Positions 19,369 to 29,116 of a stretch of 64,000 bases of DNA are shown piece by piece (the stretch's first letter is position 1; every line of letters begins with the position of its first letter). Source of the DNA: Curtobacterium flaccumfaciens (GTDB lineage: Bacteria; Actinomycetota; Actinomycetes; Actinomycetales; Microbacteriaceae); NCBI GenBank assembly GCA_029689965.1, contig CP121450.1:2604001-2668000 (forward strand). The letters are read 5' to 3'. The translations under genes and the position numbers were made by a program. The notes under the pieces are model-generated. The model was not told the origin of the DNA, made no database searches, and was given only the letters and a program-made list of their open reading frames with translations.

Positions 19369-19492
19369 ATGTGCCCGAGGCAACGGCGGTCCGAGCCGCC
19401 GCACAGGCGGGACGCGCCGCGCCACGCCCGCTGAACGGGCGGGACGCGCCGCGCCACGCCCGCCGAGCGGGCGGAGCCGGCAGCCGGGCGTC

Positions 19493-19522
19493 GCCGAGCG
19501 TGACGGATGTTGCACACTCGGC
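19493..19522 (+). repeat. Hairpin family copy, loop ACGGATGTTG
   Basis: GCCGAGCGTG and CACACTCGGC flank the 10-base loop ACGGATGTTG. The loop is conserved with the copy at 35235-35264 and nearly so at 19627-19656. Confidence 0.7.
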
Positions 19523-19626
19523 ACGAAACGACGCACCTCAGGCGCGCTACCGCCGATTCGTCCGCCGAACGTGCGCGACACGCCTCAGGCGCCCCGCCGA
19601 GCGGGCAGAGTGTGCCGCCCGGATGC

Positions 19627-19656
19627 GCCGAGCGTGACGAATAGTGCACACTCGAC
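19627..19656 (+). repeat. Hairpin family copy, loop ACGAATAGTG
   Basis: GCCGAGCGTG and CACACTCGAC flank a 10-base loop, 134 bases from the sister copy. Confidence 0.65.
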
Positions 19657-19673
19657 GTCAGTCCGGACACGCC

Positions 19674-19730
19674 CACACACGGACGGGAGGCGCGGTGCCA
19701 GCTGGCACCGCGCCTCCCGTCCGGTGTGTG
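19674..19730 (-). terminator. 28-bp palindrome terminating the suf operon
   Basis: CACACACGGACGGGAGGCGC...GGTGCCAG pairs with its complement through 19730 with a single bulged G. It starts 8 bases beyond the sufT stop. The core GGGAGGCGCGGTGCCAGCTGG is the dispersed palindrome also found at 39368. Confidence 0.8.
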
Positions 19731-19737
19731 GTTGCGG

Positions 19738-20067
19738 CTAGATCGAGAAGCCGAGCGCGCGCATCATCTCGCGCCCGTCGTCGGTGATCCGCTCCGGGCC
19801 CCATGGCGGCATCCAGACCCAGTTGATCCGGAACGCGTCGACGATGCCGTCGAGCGCGTTCGCGGTGTCGCCCTCGATGACATCGGTCAACGGGCAGCCC
19901 GCGCTCGTCAGCGTCATGCTGATCACGAGCGCGGTCGCCTCGTCGTCCCAGGCCAGGTCGTAGATGAGCCCGAGGTCGACGATGTTGACACCGAGCTCGG
20001 GGTCCTGGACCTCCTTCAGACCCTCGACGACCTCGTCGAACTTCTCCGGGGAGAGCGCGGTGATCAT
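19738..20067 (-). CDS. sufT: Metal-sulfur cluster assembly factor (SufT/MIP18 family)
   Basis: Intact 109-residue DUF59 protein that assists loading of Fe-S clusters into target proteins. Motifs are DPELGVNIVDLGLIYDL and the cysteine in TSAGCPLTDV. It is the last gene of the minus-strand suf operon; its ATG overlaps the sufC stop (TGATG). A long palindrome follows as terminator. Confidence 0.88.
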   Translation of the reverse strand: MITALSPEKFDEVVEGLKEVQDPELGVNIVDLGLIYDLAWDDEATALVISMTLTSAGCPLTDVIEGDTANALDGIVDAFRINWVWMPPWGPERITDDGREMMRALGFSI

Positions 20068-20833
20068 CAGTTGCCCGCTGCTGCGGCCTGCACGTAGCGG
20101 TCGTAGCCCTCGTTCTCGAGGCGCTCCGCCAGCTCCGGACCGCCCTGCTCGGCGACCTTGCCCGCGACGAACACGTGCACGAAGTCCGGCTTGATGTAGC
20201 GGAGGATGCGCGTGTAGTGGGTGATGAGCAGCACGCCGAGGCCGGTCGCCGCCTTGGCGCGGTTGACGCCCTCGGACACGATCTTCAGCGCGTCGACGTC
20301 GAGCCCGGAGTCGGTCTCGTCGAGCACGGCGAACTTCGGCTTGAGGAGCTCGAGCTGCATGATCTCGTGACGCTTCTCTCGCCGCCGGAGAAGCCCTCGT
20401 TGACGTTGCGCTCGGCGAAGGCGGAGTCCATCTTCAGGTCGGCCATCGACTGACGGAGGTCCTTCACCCAGCTGCGGAGCGCCGGGGCCTCGCCGTCGAT
20501 GGCGGTCTTCGCGGTGCGCAGGAAGTTCGAGACCGTGACGCCGGGGATCTCGACCGGGTACTGCATGGCGAGGAACATGCCGGCGCGGGCACGCTCGTCG
20601 ACGCTCATCGCGAGGACGTCCTCGCCGTCGAGGGTGATCGAGCCACCGACGACGTTGTAGCGCGGGTGACCGGCGATCGTGTAGGCGAGGGTGGACTTGC
20701 CCGAGCCGTTCGGCCCCATGATCGCGTGGATCTCGCCCTCGTTGATGGTGAGGTCGACGCCCTTGAGGATCTCCTTGACACCCTGGTCGGTGTCGATCGA
20801 GACCTGCAGGTCGCGGATTTCGAGAGTGGACAT
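20067..20833 (-). CDS. sufC: Fe-S cluster assembly ATPase SufC (frameshifted)
   Basis: Cytosolic ABC-type ATPase of the SufBCD scaffold, about 255 residues after repair. Walker A is GPNGSGKST, the signature is FSGGE and Walker B is [17 protein letters not shown], where SufC proteins have the DETDSGLD variant. The frame breaks near 20373-20380: the expected [13 protein letters not shown] reads GGERSVTRS because one A/T is missing in a CTTCTTC-like stretch. An ATG inside the second half is not a real start. It lies between the Rieske gene and sufT. Confidence 0.93.
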
Positions 20834-20914
20834 TGCGTTCCTTCGGTTGCAGCTGGGGTGCGGCGTCAGCCGCGGGAAGTGAGTGGGGGCCGGGTACGGC
20901 CGGGGCGGGAGGTC

Positions 20915-21240
20915 TCAGTCCACCGGCACGGGGTCGTGCACGTCGACGTAGACGTCACCGTCACGGACCTCGACCCGGAACACCGGGACGGGTTCGTACG
21001 CCGGGAAGTTCTGCGGCTTGCCGGTGACCAGCGAGAACCGGGACCCGTGGGCCCAGCACTCGAGCGTGTCCCCTCGACGAACCCCTCTGCCAGTGAGATG
21101 TCCCCGTGCGTGCAGGTGTCCCCGATGGCGTGCACGGTGCCGGCGGAGTCCTTCACGATGGCGACCGCGGTGCCGTCGACCACGGCGCGCATCGGGCTGT
21201 CCACCGCGATGTCCGCCTCGGCGCAGACCTTCGTCGACAT
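20915..21240 (-). CDS. Rieske [2Fe-2S] ferredoxin-like protein (frameshifted)
   Basis: Small soluble Rieske protein, about 108 residues. The cluster ligands are Cys43 and His45 in CTHGD and Cys62 and His65 in CWAH. The second pair becomes visible only after adding one G at the run 21070-21073. It may deliver electrons during Fe-S assembly or serve an oxygenase; its fixed place in the suf operon favours the first. Its ATG overlaps the sufD stop. Confidence 0.85.
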
Positions 21241-22508
21241 CAGGCGGACGCCTCCGGTGCCGCTTCGGCGATGACCGAACGGCCCTCGGCGAGCTCCTGC
21301 TCGACGGCCGCGATGAGCCGCTCCTCGAGCTCGGGCGCGCCGATCTTCTGGATGATCTCGACGAGGAAGCCGAGCACGACCAGCCGGCGGGCCTCTTCCT
21401 CGGGGATGCCGCGGGACTGCAGGTAGAACAGCTGCTCGTCGTCGAAGCGGCCGGTCGCGCTCGCGTGGCCGGCTCCCTCGATGTTGCCCGTCTCGATCTC
21501 GAGGTTCGGGATGCTGTCCGCGCGCGTGCCGTCGGTCAGGACGAGGTTGCGGTTCTGCTCGTAGGAGTCGGTGCCGTCGCCGGTACGGCCGATGAGCACG
21601 TCGCCGATCCACACGGTGTGTGCGCCCTCGCCCTGCAGCGCGCCCTTGTAGTTCACCCGGCCGCGCGTGTTCGGCGCGTCGTGGTTCACGTAGACCTGCT
21701 GCTCGATGTACTGGCCGGCGTCCGCGAAGTACACGCCGTACATCTCGGTGTCCGCACCCTGGGCCCCGAGGTGCGTGGACGGGTTGACCCGGATGACGTC
21801 ACCGCCGAGCGAGACCACGACGTGCTTGAGGAAGGCGTCACGACCGACCTCGGCGAAGTGCGTCGAGACGTGCACGGCGTCGTCGTCCCAGTCCTGCAGG
21901 CTGACGACCGTGAGCCGGGCACCGTCGCGGACGACGATCTCGACGTTCTCGCTGAGCAGCGCCGGGCCGCGGTTGTCGAGCACGACGATGCCCTGCGCGT
22001 GCGCCTCGGCCGTGATGACGGTGTGCGCGGCACGGGGCTGCGTGCCGAAGTCCGACCGGGTCAGCGTGATGAACTCGTGCGCCTCGGTCGCCTTGACCGT
22101 GACGGCCAGCACGGCGTCACGAGCGGTCCAGGCCGCCGCGGCCGCGCGGTCCTCGGGCAGACCGGCCGTGCCGACGCGCGGGTCGTCACTGCGACCCCAC
22201 TCGACGTCGGCGCCCTCGGACTGCCGGGCGAGGAACGGGTAGGCCGAGCCGTCGAGACCGCCGGCGAGCAGCGGCTGAAGCTTCGCGAGCGGCGCGAACT
22301 TCCAGTTCACCTCGCGCCCGGTGACGGTCGGGAAGGCGTCGAGGTCGGCGGACTGCGGGCGTTCCGACCGGGTCTGGACCGGGACCTTCTTGTCGGGGGC
22401 GTCCCAGCCGCCGTCGGAGTGCGCCGTCGCGCCGTGCTGTGCAGTGTCCGTCGCTGCGGCGGCCGGCTCGATCGGCTGGTCGATGTGGGGAGGGGTGGAG
22501 CTGGACAT
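21240..22508 (-). CDS. sufD: Fe-S cluster assembly protein SufD
   Basis: Intact 422-residue beta-helix scaffold subunit that pairs with SufB and SufC. The C-terminal half has the conserved HYLLK-type region here seen as GHASATGRFDDEQLFYLQSRGIPEEEARRLVVLGF. It is directly adjacent to sufB (stop TAG and ATG touch) and overlaps the Rieske gene. Confidence 0.95.
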   Translation of the reverse strand: MSSSTPPHIDQPIEPAAAATDTAQHGATAHSDGGWDAPDKKVPVQTRSERPQSADLDAFPTVTGREVNWKFAPLAKLQPLLAGGLDGSAYPFLARQSEGADVEWGRSDDPRVGTAGLPEDRAAAAAWTARDAVLAVTVKATEAHEFITLTRSDFGTQPRAAHTVITAEAHAQGIVVLDNRGPALLSENVEIVVRDGARLTVVSLQDWDDDAVHVSTHFAEVGRDAFLKHVVVSLGGDVIRVNPSTHLGAQGADTEMYGVYFADAGQYIEQQVYVNHDAPNTRGRVNYKGALQGEGAHTVWIGDVLIGRTGDGTDSYEQNRNLVLTDGTRADSIPNLEIETGNIEGAGHASATGRFDDEQLFYLQSRGIPEEEARRLVVLGFLVEIIQKIGAPELEERLIAAVEQELAEGRSVIAEAAPEASA

Positions 22509-23927
22509 CTAGCCGACGGATCCTTCCATGCTCATCTCGATGAGCTTGTTGAGTTCGAGTGCGTACTCCATCGGGAGCTCGCGTGCGATCGGCTCGATGA
22601 AGCCGCGGACGATCATCGCCATCGCCTCGTCCTCGGGCATGCCGCGGGACATCAGGTAGAACAGCTGCTCCTCGCTCACCCGGGAGACCGTGGCCTCGTG
22701 GCCCAGCTGGACGTCGTCGACGCGGATGTCGATCGCCGGGTAGGTGTCGGACCGGCTGACCGTGTCCACCAGCAGCGCGTCGCAGCGCACCGTGTTGGCC
22801 GCGTGGTGCGCGTTCGGGTCGACGCGGACCTCGCCGCGGTACCCGGCGCGACCACCGCCGCGCGCGATCGACTTCGAGACGATCGAGGACGTCGTGTACG
22901 GCGCCATGTGGATCATCTTCGCGCCGGCGTCCTGGTGCTGGCCCGGGCCCGCGAAGGCGACGGAGAGCGTCTCGCCCTTGGCGTGCTCGCCGGCGAGGTA
23001 GATCGACGGGTACTTCATCGTCACCTTCGAGCCGATGTTGCCGTCGATCCACTCCATCGTCGCACCCTCGTGCGCGATCGCACGCTTGGTGACGAGGTTG
23101 TAGACGTTGTTCGACCAGTTCTGGATCGTCGTGTAGCGGACGCGGGCGTTCTTCTTCACGACGATCTCGACGACGGCCGAGTGCAGCGAGTCGGACTTGT
23201 AGATCGGTGCCGTGCACCCCTCGATGTAGTGCACGTAGGAGTCTTCGTCGGCGATGATCAGCGTGCGCTCGAACTGGCCCATGTTCTCGGTGTTGATCCG
23301 GAAGTAGGCCTGGAGCGGGATCTCGACGTGGACGCCCTTCGGGACGTAGACGAACGAGCCGCCGGACCACACGGCCGTGTTCAGGGCGGCGAACTTGTTG
23401 TCGCCGGCCGGGATCACGGTGCCGAAGTACTCCTCGAAGAACTCGGGGTGCTCACGGAGGGCCGTGTCGGTGTCCATGAAGATGACGCCCTGGGCCTCGA
23501 GGTCCTCGCGGATCTGGTGGTAGACGACCTCGGACTCGTACTGAGCGGCGACGCCGGCGACGAGCCGCTGGCGCTCGGCCTCGGGGATGCCGAGCTTCTC
23601 GTAGGTCTCGCGGATGTCCTCCGGCAGGTCCTCCCACGACTGCGCCTGCTTCTCGGTGGAGCGCACGAAGTACTTGATGTTGTCGAAGTCGATGCCCGTC
23701 AGGTCGGCGCCCCACGTCGGCATCGGCTTGCGGCCGAAGAGCTGCAGTCCCTTCAGACGGTTCTTGAGCATCCACTCGGGCTCGCCCTTGAGGTTCGAGA
23801 TGTCGGTGACGACCTCTTCCGAGATGCCGCGGCGGGCCGAGGCGCCGGCCGTGTCGGAGTCGGACCAGCCGAACTCGTATTGGCCGAGCCCTTCGAGCTC
23901 GGGACGGTCGATGAGCACGTCGGACAT
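22509..23927 (-). CDS. sufB: Fe-S cluster assembly protein SufB
   Basis: Intact 472-residue scaffold on which the nascent Fe-S cluster is built. The start is set at ATG 23927 ([14 protein letters not shown]), matching the usual SufB length, with a purine-rich AACGAGGAGACC upstream. The C-terminus has the paired motif [22 protein letters not shown]. First gene of sufB-sufD-Rieske-sufC-sufT. No SufR repressor, SufS desulfurase or SufU gene is present in the window. Confidence 0.96.
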   Translation of the reverse strand: MSDVLIDRPELEGLGQYEFGWSDSDTAGASARRGISEEVVTDISNLKGEPEWMLKNRLKGLQLFGRKPMPTWGADLTGIDFDNIKYFVRSTEKQAQSWEDLPEDIRETYEKLGIPEAERQRLVAGVAAQYESEVVYHQIREDLEAQGVIFMDTDTALREHPEFFEEYFGTVIPAGDNKFAALNTAVWSGGSFVYVPKGVHVEIPLQAYFRINTENMGQFERTLIIADEDSYVHYIEGCTAPIYKSDSLHSAVVEIVVKKNARVRYTTIQNWSNNVYNLVTKRAIAHEGATMEWIDGNIGSKVTMKYPSIYLAGEHAKGETLSVAFAGPGQHQDAGAKMIHMAPYTTSSIVSKSIARGGGRAGYRGEVRVDPNAHHAANTVRCDALLVDTVSRSDTYPAIDIRVDDVQLGHEATVSRVSEEQLFYLMSRGMPEDEAMAMIVRGFIEPIARELPMEYALELNKLIEMSMEGSVG

Positions 23928-24118
23928 GGTCTCCTCGTTTCCTTCTCGCGGCAGCGTCTGTGGGTGCCAACCCGTGGCGTCAGGCGCCATTCCACCGCAG
24001 ACCGCCGACAAGGCGGACACGGTGCTGCTCCCTCGCAACGTCGATGGTTCCACACAGCCCTGAATGTCGACGTCCGGGGGTGATCGGCGATCTCGGCCCA
24101 TTCGGAGCCGGCGCCTGC

Positions 24119-24124
24119 CTAGAC
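24119..24124 (+). promoter_or_regulatory. Candidate -10 box of ctaA
   Basis: TAGACT about 68 bases before the ctaA start, with a RBS-like CAGGAAGG at 24174-24181. On the other strand TAGGAT near 24150 could serve sufB. Confidence 0.35.
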
Positions 24125-24191
24125 TTGACTGCTGCTGAACCCTCGAATCCTACAGGTTCGCTGCACGGAACAACAGGAAGGCACCACCCTC

Positions 24192-25166
24192 GTGACTCGC
24201 GTCGGATCCCCCGTCGACCAGGACGTCCCGACGGCGCGGTGGTGGTCGCTCCCCCGCGTCGTCGACCAGCGCGTCGTCGTCCTCGCCTGGGCGTCGTTCA
24301 TCGTCGAGGTGATCCTCATCGGCACGGGTGGCCTCGTCCGGCTCACCGCCTCGGGCCTCGGCTGCCCGACGTGGCCCAAGTGCACGGCGGACTCGCTCGT
24401 GTCGACGCCCGAGATGGGCGTGCACGGCGTGATCGAGTTCGGCAACCGTCTGCTCACCTTCGTGCTCGTGGTCGTCGCGATCGCGATGTTCCTGCTCGTC
24501 GTCCGCATGCGGCGCACGCGCCCGGAGCTGTTCTGGCTCGCGTTCGCCCAGGGCGCAGCGATCCCGGCCCAGGCGGTCATCGGCGGCATGAGCGTCTGGA
24601 CGAACCTGAACCCCTTCGTCGTGGGGCTGCACTTCGTCGTCTCCGCCGTCCTCACCTCGGTCACCGCTGCGCTGGTGTACCGGGCGATGCGGGGTCCCCG
24701 GACCGATGAACGACTCGTCCCCGGCTGGTACACGGGCGTCGTCCTGGGCACGATCGCCGCGGTGGCCGTGACCGTCCTCGTCGGCATCCTGACCACCGGG
24801 AGCGGGCCGCACGCCGGCGCCGACGAGGCCGTCGACGGCGGACGGCTGCACCGCACCGGGTTCGATCCCGCGATCATGGAGCACCTGCACGCCGTCCCGG
24901 CGTACGTCCTGTTCGCCCTGACCCTCGTGCTCGTCGTCGGCGCCGTCCGCCTGCGCCTGTCGAGCAGGTGGGCGCTGCTGCTGCTCGTGGTCGAGTTCGT
25001 GCAGATCGCGGTCGGGCTCACCCAGGCACGAACGGGCCTGCCCGTCGGGCTCGTCGGCACCCACATGGTCCTCGCGGGCCTGCTCGTCGGCGCCACCACG
25101 GTCGTGACGCTCTCGACGCGCGGCACCGCGGGCCGTCACGCCACACGGGAGTCCTTCGCCTCCTGA
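24192..25166 (+). CDS. ctaA: Heme A synthase
   Basis: Intact 324-residue CtaA/Cox15 membrane protein with eight helices, which oxidises the heme O C8 methyl to the formyl group of heme A. Histidine ligand candidates sit in VHGVIEFGNRL, LHFVVSA, EHLHAVPAY and VGTHMVLAG; the SGLGCPTWPKC loop has the paired cysteines of the Gram-positive type. GTG start with a good RBS. It is convergent with ctaB, which makes its substrate. Confidence 0.94.
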   Translation: MTRVGSPVDQDVPTARWWSLPRVVDQRVVVLAWASFIVEVILIGTGGLVRLTASGLGCPTWPKCTADSLVSTPEMGVHGVIEFGNRLLTFVLVVVAIAMFLLVVRMRRTRPELFWLAFAQGAAIPAQAVIGGMSVWTNLNPFVVGLHFVVSAVLTSVTAALVYRAMRGPRTDERLVPGWYTGVVLGTIAAVAVTVLVGILTTGSGPHAGADEAVDGGRLHRTGFDPAIMEHLHAVPAYVLFALTLVLVVGAVRLRLSSRWALLLLVVEFVQIAVGLTQARTGLPVGLVGTHMVLAGLLVGATTVVTLSTRGTAGRHATRESFAS

Positions 25167-25191
25167 CGCGCGGCGCACCGCTCGCAGTCTC

Positions 25192-25227
25192 CGACGTCCC
25201 ACCTGTCGGCGGACAGGTGGGACGTCG
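25192..25227 (+). terminator. Terminator of ctaA
   Basis: CGACGTCCCACCTGTC pairs perfectly with GACAGGTGGGACGTCG around a 4-base loop, 26 bases after the stop. Confidence 0.8.
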
Positions 25228-25255
25228 TGCTTCGCGCGCAACGCGACCAGACGAC

Positions 25256-25297
25256 GGCCTGGAGGCACGGTGCGGGGCCGCCCCGCGCCTCCAGGCC
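25256..25297. repeat. Dispersed GGAGGC palindrome copy
   Basis: GGCCTGGAGGC and GCCTCCAGGCC flank an inner GCGGGGC/GCCCCGC stem with a 5-base asymmetry. Confidence 0.7.
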
Positions 25298-25411
25298 GGT
25301 GGGTGGACGCGGCCGGGGGCCGCGCCTGCGGACCCGGAACGACACCACCGACGTCGTACGACAGCGGCCTCGTCGCAAGCGAGCGCGCGCAACAGGCCGC
25401 GGCCGCAAAGA

Positions 25412-25449
25412 GCGACATCGCCGCTGTCGTACGACAGCGACGATGTCGC
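25412..25449. repeat. 38-bp near-perfect palindrome centred on TCGTACGA
   Basis: GCGACATCGCCGCTGTCGT pairs with ACGACAGCGACGATGTCGC at 18 of 19 positions with no loop. A diverged copy with the same GTCGTACGACAGCG centre lies at about 25353-25366. Confidence 0.75.
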
Positions 25450-25508
25450 AACGAGTCCGCACCGCGGAACGCGGACCCGCGCCCGGCGACCGCCCCGCTC
25501 GTGCCCGA

Positions 25509-26433
25509 CTAGAAGGTGAAGACCTGCGGCAGCAGCGGGTCGATGCCCACGGCGATGAAGAGCAGCGTCAGGTACGTGATCGAGCTGTGGAAGACGCGCA
25601 TCGGCTGCACGTGCTCCACGTGCTGGATCGCCCGCGAGTACAGGCGGTGCGACTCGACGACGAACCAGATGCCCCGGCCAGCGCCACGACCGTGTAGAGC
25701 GGGCCCATGTGCGCCACCGGGACGAGCAGCAGCGAGCAGACCAGCGTCGCCCAGGCGTAGAGCACGACCTGCAGGCCCACGACCGTGCGACCACGGACGA
25801 CGGCGAGCATCGGCACGTCGGCGGCGTCGTAGTCGTCGCGGTACTTCATCGACAGCGGCCAGTAGTGCGGCGGCGTCCAGAGGAAGATCACCATGAACAG
25901 GATGACCGGTGCCCAGGAGAGCGACCCGGTGACACCCGCCCAGCCGATGAGCACGGGCATGCAGCCGGCGGACCCGCCCCAGACGATGTTCTGCGGGGTG
26001 CGGCGCTTGAGCCACAGCGTGTAGACGAACACGTAGATGAGGATCGCGATGACGCTGAGCGCGGCGGCGAGCCAGTTGACGAGGAACCCGAGCACCGCGG
26101 TGGACGCGACGCCGAGCACCCACGAGAACACGAGCGCCTCGCGGTCGGAGAGCTCCCCGGTGACGAGCGGGCGTGCGCTCGTGCGCTTCATGACGCGGTC
26201 GATGTCCCGGTCGATGTAGCAGTTGAACGCCGACGCGGACCCGGCCGACATGGCCCCGCCGAGCATCGTCCAGAACACCAGCCAGAGGTCCGGCACCCCG
26301 CGCTCGGCGAGGAACATCGTCGGTGCCGTGGTGACGAGCAGCAGCTCCATGACCCGCGGTTTCGTCAACGAGACGTACGCGCGCACCTTGCGGGACAGCG
26401 TCGAACGGGTCGATCGGTGTCGGGCCGGGTCAC
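25509..26433 (-). CDS. ctaB: Protoheme IX farnesyltransferase (frameshifted)
   Basis: UbiA-family membrane prenyltransferase converting heme B to heme O, about 300 residues. Landmarks are [16 protein letters not shown], the Asp-rich [15 protein letters not shown] and [21 protein letters not shown]. One base is missing at the C run 25672-25675. The N-terminus is uncertain. The sure frame begins at GTG 26386, but upstream sequence in another frame ([12 protein letters not shown] from GTG 26433) joins smoothly if one C is added near 26399. A TAAACT box near 26548 may be the promoter. Confidence 0.87.
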
Positions 26434-26872
26434 GGTGGCAGTCGGCAAGGGAACCTCAGTCTGTTCGCGTCAGCTCGCACGCTCGGTGGACGGCTCCGTC
26501 GTCGTCGGGGCGTGCGTCGACCCGGAATGCTCACGGGCCGTCGACAGTTTACGCGATCGAGGCGCCGCGACGGTGCCCCGCCTCGCCACCCGGGACGAAG
26601 TCCGTGCGACCGCCGGCGGCCACCGACACGCCCGACCGGCGTCCGGTGCCGGTGGCCGCGGGCCCCACCCGCGTCACCTGAGCACCTTCTGAGTGCATGG
26701 TCACTATGCTGGAGTCGCCCTCCCGCAGTGCGTGCCCCGATGACGTCGGCCGCGACGAGCCGGTCGGCCGCCGCGAGACGGCGACACGACCAAGGCCCCC
26801 GGGACGGCGATCATGTCCGTGCGATGGCACGAGCCCTCGCACATGTCGCATCAATGAAGGGTCAACATCCAA
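26434..26872. other. Divergent regulatory gap between ctaB and tkt
   Basis: 439 bases without a supportable gene. Minus strand: TAAACT near 26548 for ctaB. Plus strand: TATGCT at 26705-26710 for tkt, giving a leader of about 160 bases that includes GCGATG...CATGTCGC inverted segments close to the start. Confidence 0.5.
26705..26710 (+). promoter_or_regulatory. -10 box of tkt
   Basis: TATGCT, the box closest to consensus TATAAT on this strand, 162 bases before the tkt start. No convincing -35 hexamer. Confidence 0.4.
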
Positions 26873-28964
26873 GTGGCTGAATTCACCTGGGACGCCATCG
26901 ACAGGAAGGCCGTCGACACGGCCCGCGTACTCGCCGCCGACTCGGTCGAGGCCGCCGGCAACGGTCACCCCGGCACCGCGATGAGCCTCGCCCCGCTCGC
27001 CCACCTCCTCTTCCAGAAGGTGATGCACCGCGACCCGAGCGACTCCACGTGGATCGGCCGCGACCGCTTCATCCTCTCCGCGGGCCACGCCTCGATCCTC
27101 CAGTACGTGCAGTTCTACCTGCACGGCTACGGCCTCGAGCTCGAGGACCTCCAGCACCTCCGCAAGTGGGGCTCGAAGACCCGGGTCACCCGGAGTATGG
27201 CCACACCGACGGTGTCGAGATCACCACCGGCCCGCTCGGCCAGGGCCTCGCCTCGGCCGTGGGCTTCGGCTACGCGCAGCGCTTCGAGCGCGGCCTGTTC
27301 GACCCGGAGACCGCCGACGGCGAATCGCCGTTCGACCACTTCACCTACGTGATCGCCGGTGACGGCGACATGCAGGAGGGCGTCACGAACGAGGCCGCGA
27401 GCCTCGCCGGCCGCCAGCAGCTCGGTCGCCTGGTCGTCTTCTACGACTCGAACCAGATCTCGATCGAGGACGACACCGACATCTCCTTCTCGGAGAGCGT
27501 CCCGGACCGCTACGAGGCGCTCGGCTGGCACGTCCAGACGGTCGACTGGAAGAAGACGGGCGAGTACTCGGAGGACGTCGAGTCCCTCTTCGCCGCGATC
27601 GAGGCAGCCAAGGCCGTCACCGACAAGCCGTCGCTCATCGTCCTCAAGACGATCATCGGCTGGCCGTCGCCGACCAAGCAGAACACCGGCAAGATCCACG
27701 GCTCGGCGCTCGGTGGCGACGAGATCAAGGGCCTCAAGGAGATCCTCGGGTTCGACCCGGAGCAGACCTTCCACGTGGACCCCGAGGTGCTCGAGTACAC
27801 CCGCGGCGCCATCGCCAAGGGCCAGGCCGAGCACGCCGAGTGGCAGAAGACCTTCGACGCATGGGCCGCGGCCAACCCGGAGAAGAAGGCGATCCTCGAC
27901 CGCATCAACGCCGGCGAGCTCCCGGAGGGCCTCGAGGAGGCGCTCCCGGTCTTCCCGACCGAGAAGGCCGTGTCGACCCGTGCCGCCTCCGGCAAGGTCA
28001 TCAACGCCATCGCGCCGCTCATGCCCGAGTTCTGGGGCGGTTCGGCGGACCTCGCCGAGTCGAACCTGACCACGATCGAGGACGCCAAGTCCTTCGGCCC
28101 GGCCGAGGCGAGCACCAAGGCGTGGACCACCGACCCGTACGGCCGTGTGTTGCACTTCGGCATCCGCGAGCACGCGATGGGCTCGATCCTCAGCGGCATC
28201 GTGCTGCACGGGAACACCCGCCCCTTCGGCGGCACGTTCCTGATCTTCAGCGACTACATGCGCCCGGCGGTCCGTCTCGCCGCGCTCATGAAGGCGCCGG
28301 CGATCTACGTCTGGACCCACGACTCCATCGCCCTCGGCGAGGACGGCCCGACGCACCAGCCGATCGAGCAGCTGAGCGCCCTCCGTGCGATCCCGGGTCT
28401 CGACGTCGTCCGTCCCGCCGACGCGAACGAGGTCGCCTACGCCTGGCTCGAGATGCTGAAGCACCACGACCGCCCGGCCGGCATCGCCCTGAGCCGTCAG
28501 AACCTGCCCGTGTTCGAGCGCGGCGAGGGCGACGCCTCCGGTGAGACCTTCGCCTCGGCGAAGAACGTCGGCAAGGGTGCGTACATCCTGGCCGAGGCCC
28601 CGAACGGCACCCGGACGTGATCCTGATCGCGACCGGTTCCGAGGTCCAGATCGCCGTCGAGGCCCGCGAGCAGCTCAAGGCCGAGGGCATCAACGCCCGC
28701 GTCGTGAGTGCCCCGTCCCTCGAGTGGTTCCGCGCCCAGTCGGAGAACTACCAGGACCAGGTGCTCCCGAAGGACGTCACCGCCCGCGTCTCGGTCGAGG
28801 CCGGCATCGCCATGAGCTGGCGCGACATCATCGGCGACAAGGGCCGCAGCGTCTCGATCGAGCACTTCGGTGCGTCGGCGGACTACCAGACCCTGTTCAA
28901 GGAGTTCGGTTTCACGACGGAGCACGTCGTGGCCGCCGCGAAGGAATCCATCGCGGCTTCCTGA
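26873..28964 (+). CDS. tkt: Transketolase (two frameshifts)
   Basis: Thiamine diphosphate enzyme moving two-carbon units between sugar phosphates in the non-oxidative pentose-phosphate pathway, about 697 residues after repair. Landmarks: [34 protein letters not shown], the cofactor motif [18 protein letters not shown], and [18 protein letters not shown] in the pyrimidine domain. A C is missing near 27180-27182 and near 28610-28612; the second creates a TGA after NGTRT and an apparent separate C-terminal frame. GTG start with AAGGG upstream. First gene of the tkt-tal-pgi-zwf-opcA-pgl run. Confidence 0.95.
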
Positions 28965-28972
28965 CCCAGGTA

Positions 28973-29002
28973 GGGCCGGGTCCGGTTCGCCGGATCCGGC
29001 CC
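28973..29002 (+). terminator. 13-bp hairpin with TTCG tetraloop between tkt and tal
   Basis: GGGCCGGGTCCGG pairs with CCGGATCCGGCCC (one G-T pair) around TTCG, followed by TTCTTCC, 9 bases after the tkt stop. It may partly terminate tkt messages or protect their 3' end while tal is also read. Confidence 0.75.
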
Positions 29003-29116
29003 TTCTTCCGGGAGGCGCGGCTCGGCTCCGCCACGCGGCTCCCGCACCCAGACCCCGACTCCACGGCCCGCATCACCTCCGCGACGCGGGCCGGTCGATG
29101 AAGAAGAAGAGAAACA

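Larger units (their letters stand above)
19369..19673. other. Repeat-rich convergent gap between bioY and sufT
   Basis: No gene. Contains GC palindromes around GCCGAGCGGGCGG and two copies of a hairpin with arms GCCGAGCGTG/CACACTCGGC (19493-19522 and 19627-19656). An inverted third copy is at 35235. Confidence 0.7.
25228..25508. other. Convergent ctaA-ctaB gap with palindromes
   Basis: With the terminator this makes a 342-base gene-free gap. It holds a GGAGGC palindrome (25256-25297) and a second family of TCGTACGACAG palindromes (about 25341-25378 and 25412-25449). No gene seen. Confidence 0.7.

Noticed and set aside
21018..24083. A 1021-codon open frame on the plus strand across the suf genes
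   Set aside because: It mirrors sufB and sufD on the opposite strand. In very GC-rich DNA the complementary frame lacks stops; the composition is Arg/Val/Asp-heavy and no domain is visible.
26711..26872. Riboswitch in the tkt leader
   Set aside because: The leader is long and can fold, but no known aptamer such as a TPP box was recognised, and high GC makes chance folding likely.
28617..28964. Stand-alone transketolase C-terminal gene (split transketolase)
   Set aside because: The split is due to one missing C near 28610. Adding it rejoins [16 protein letters not shown], the normal sequence.
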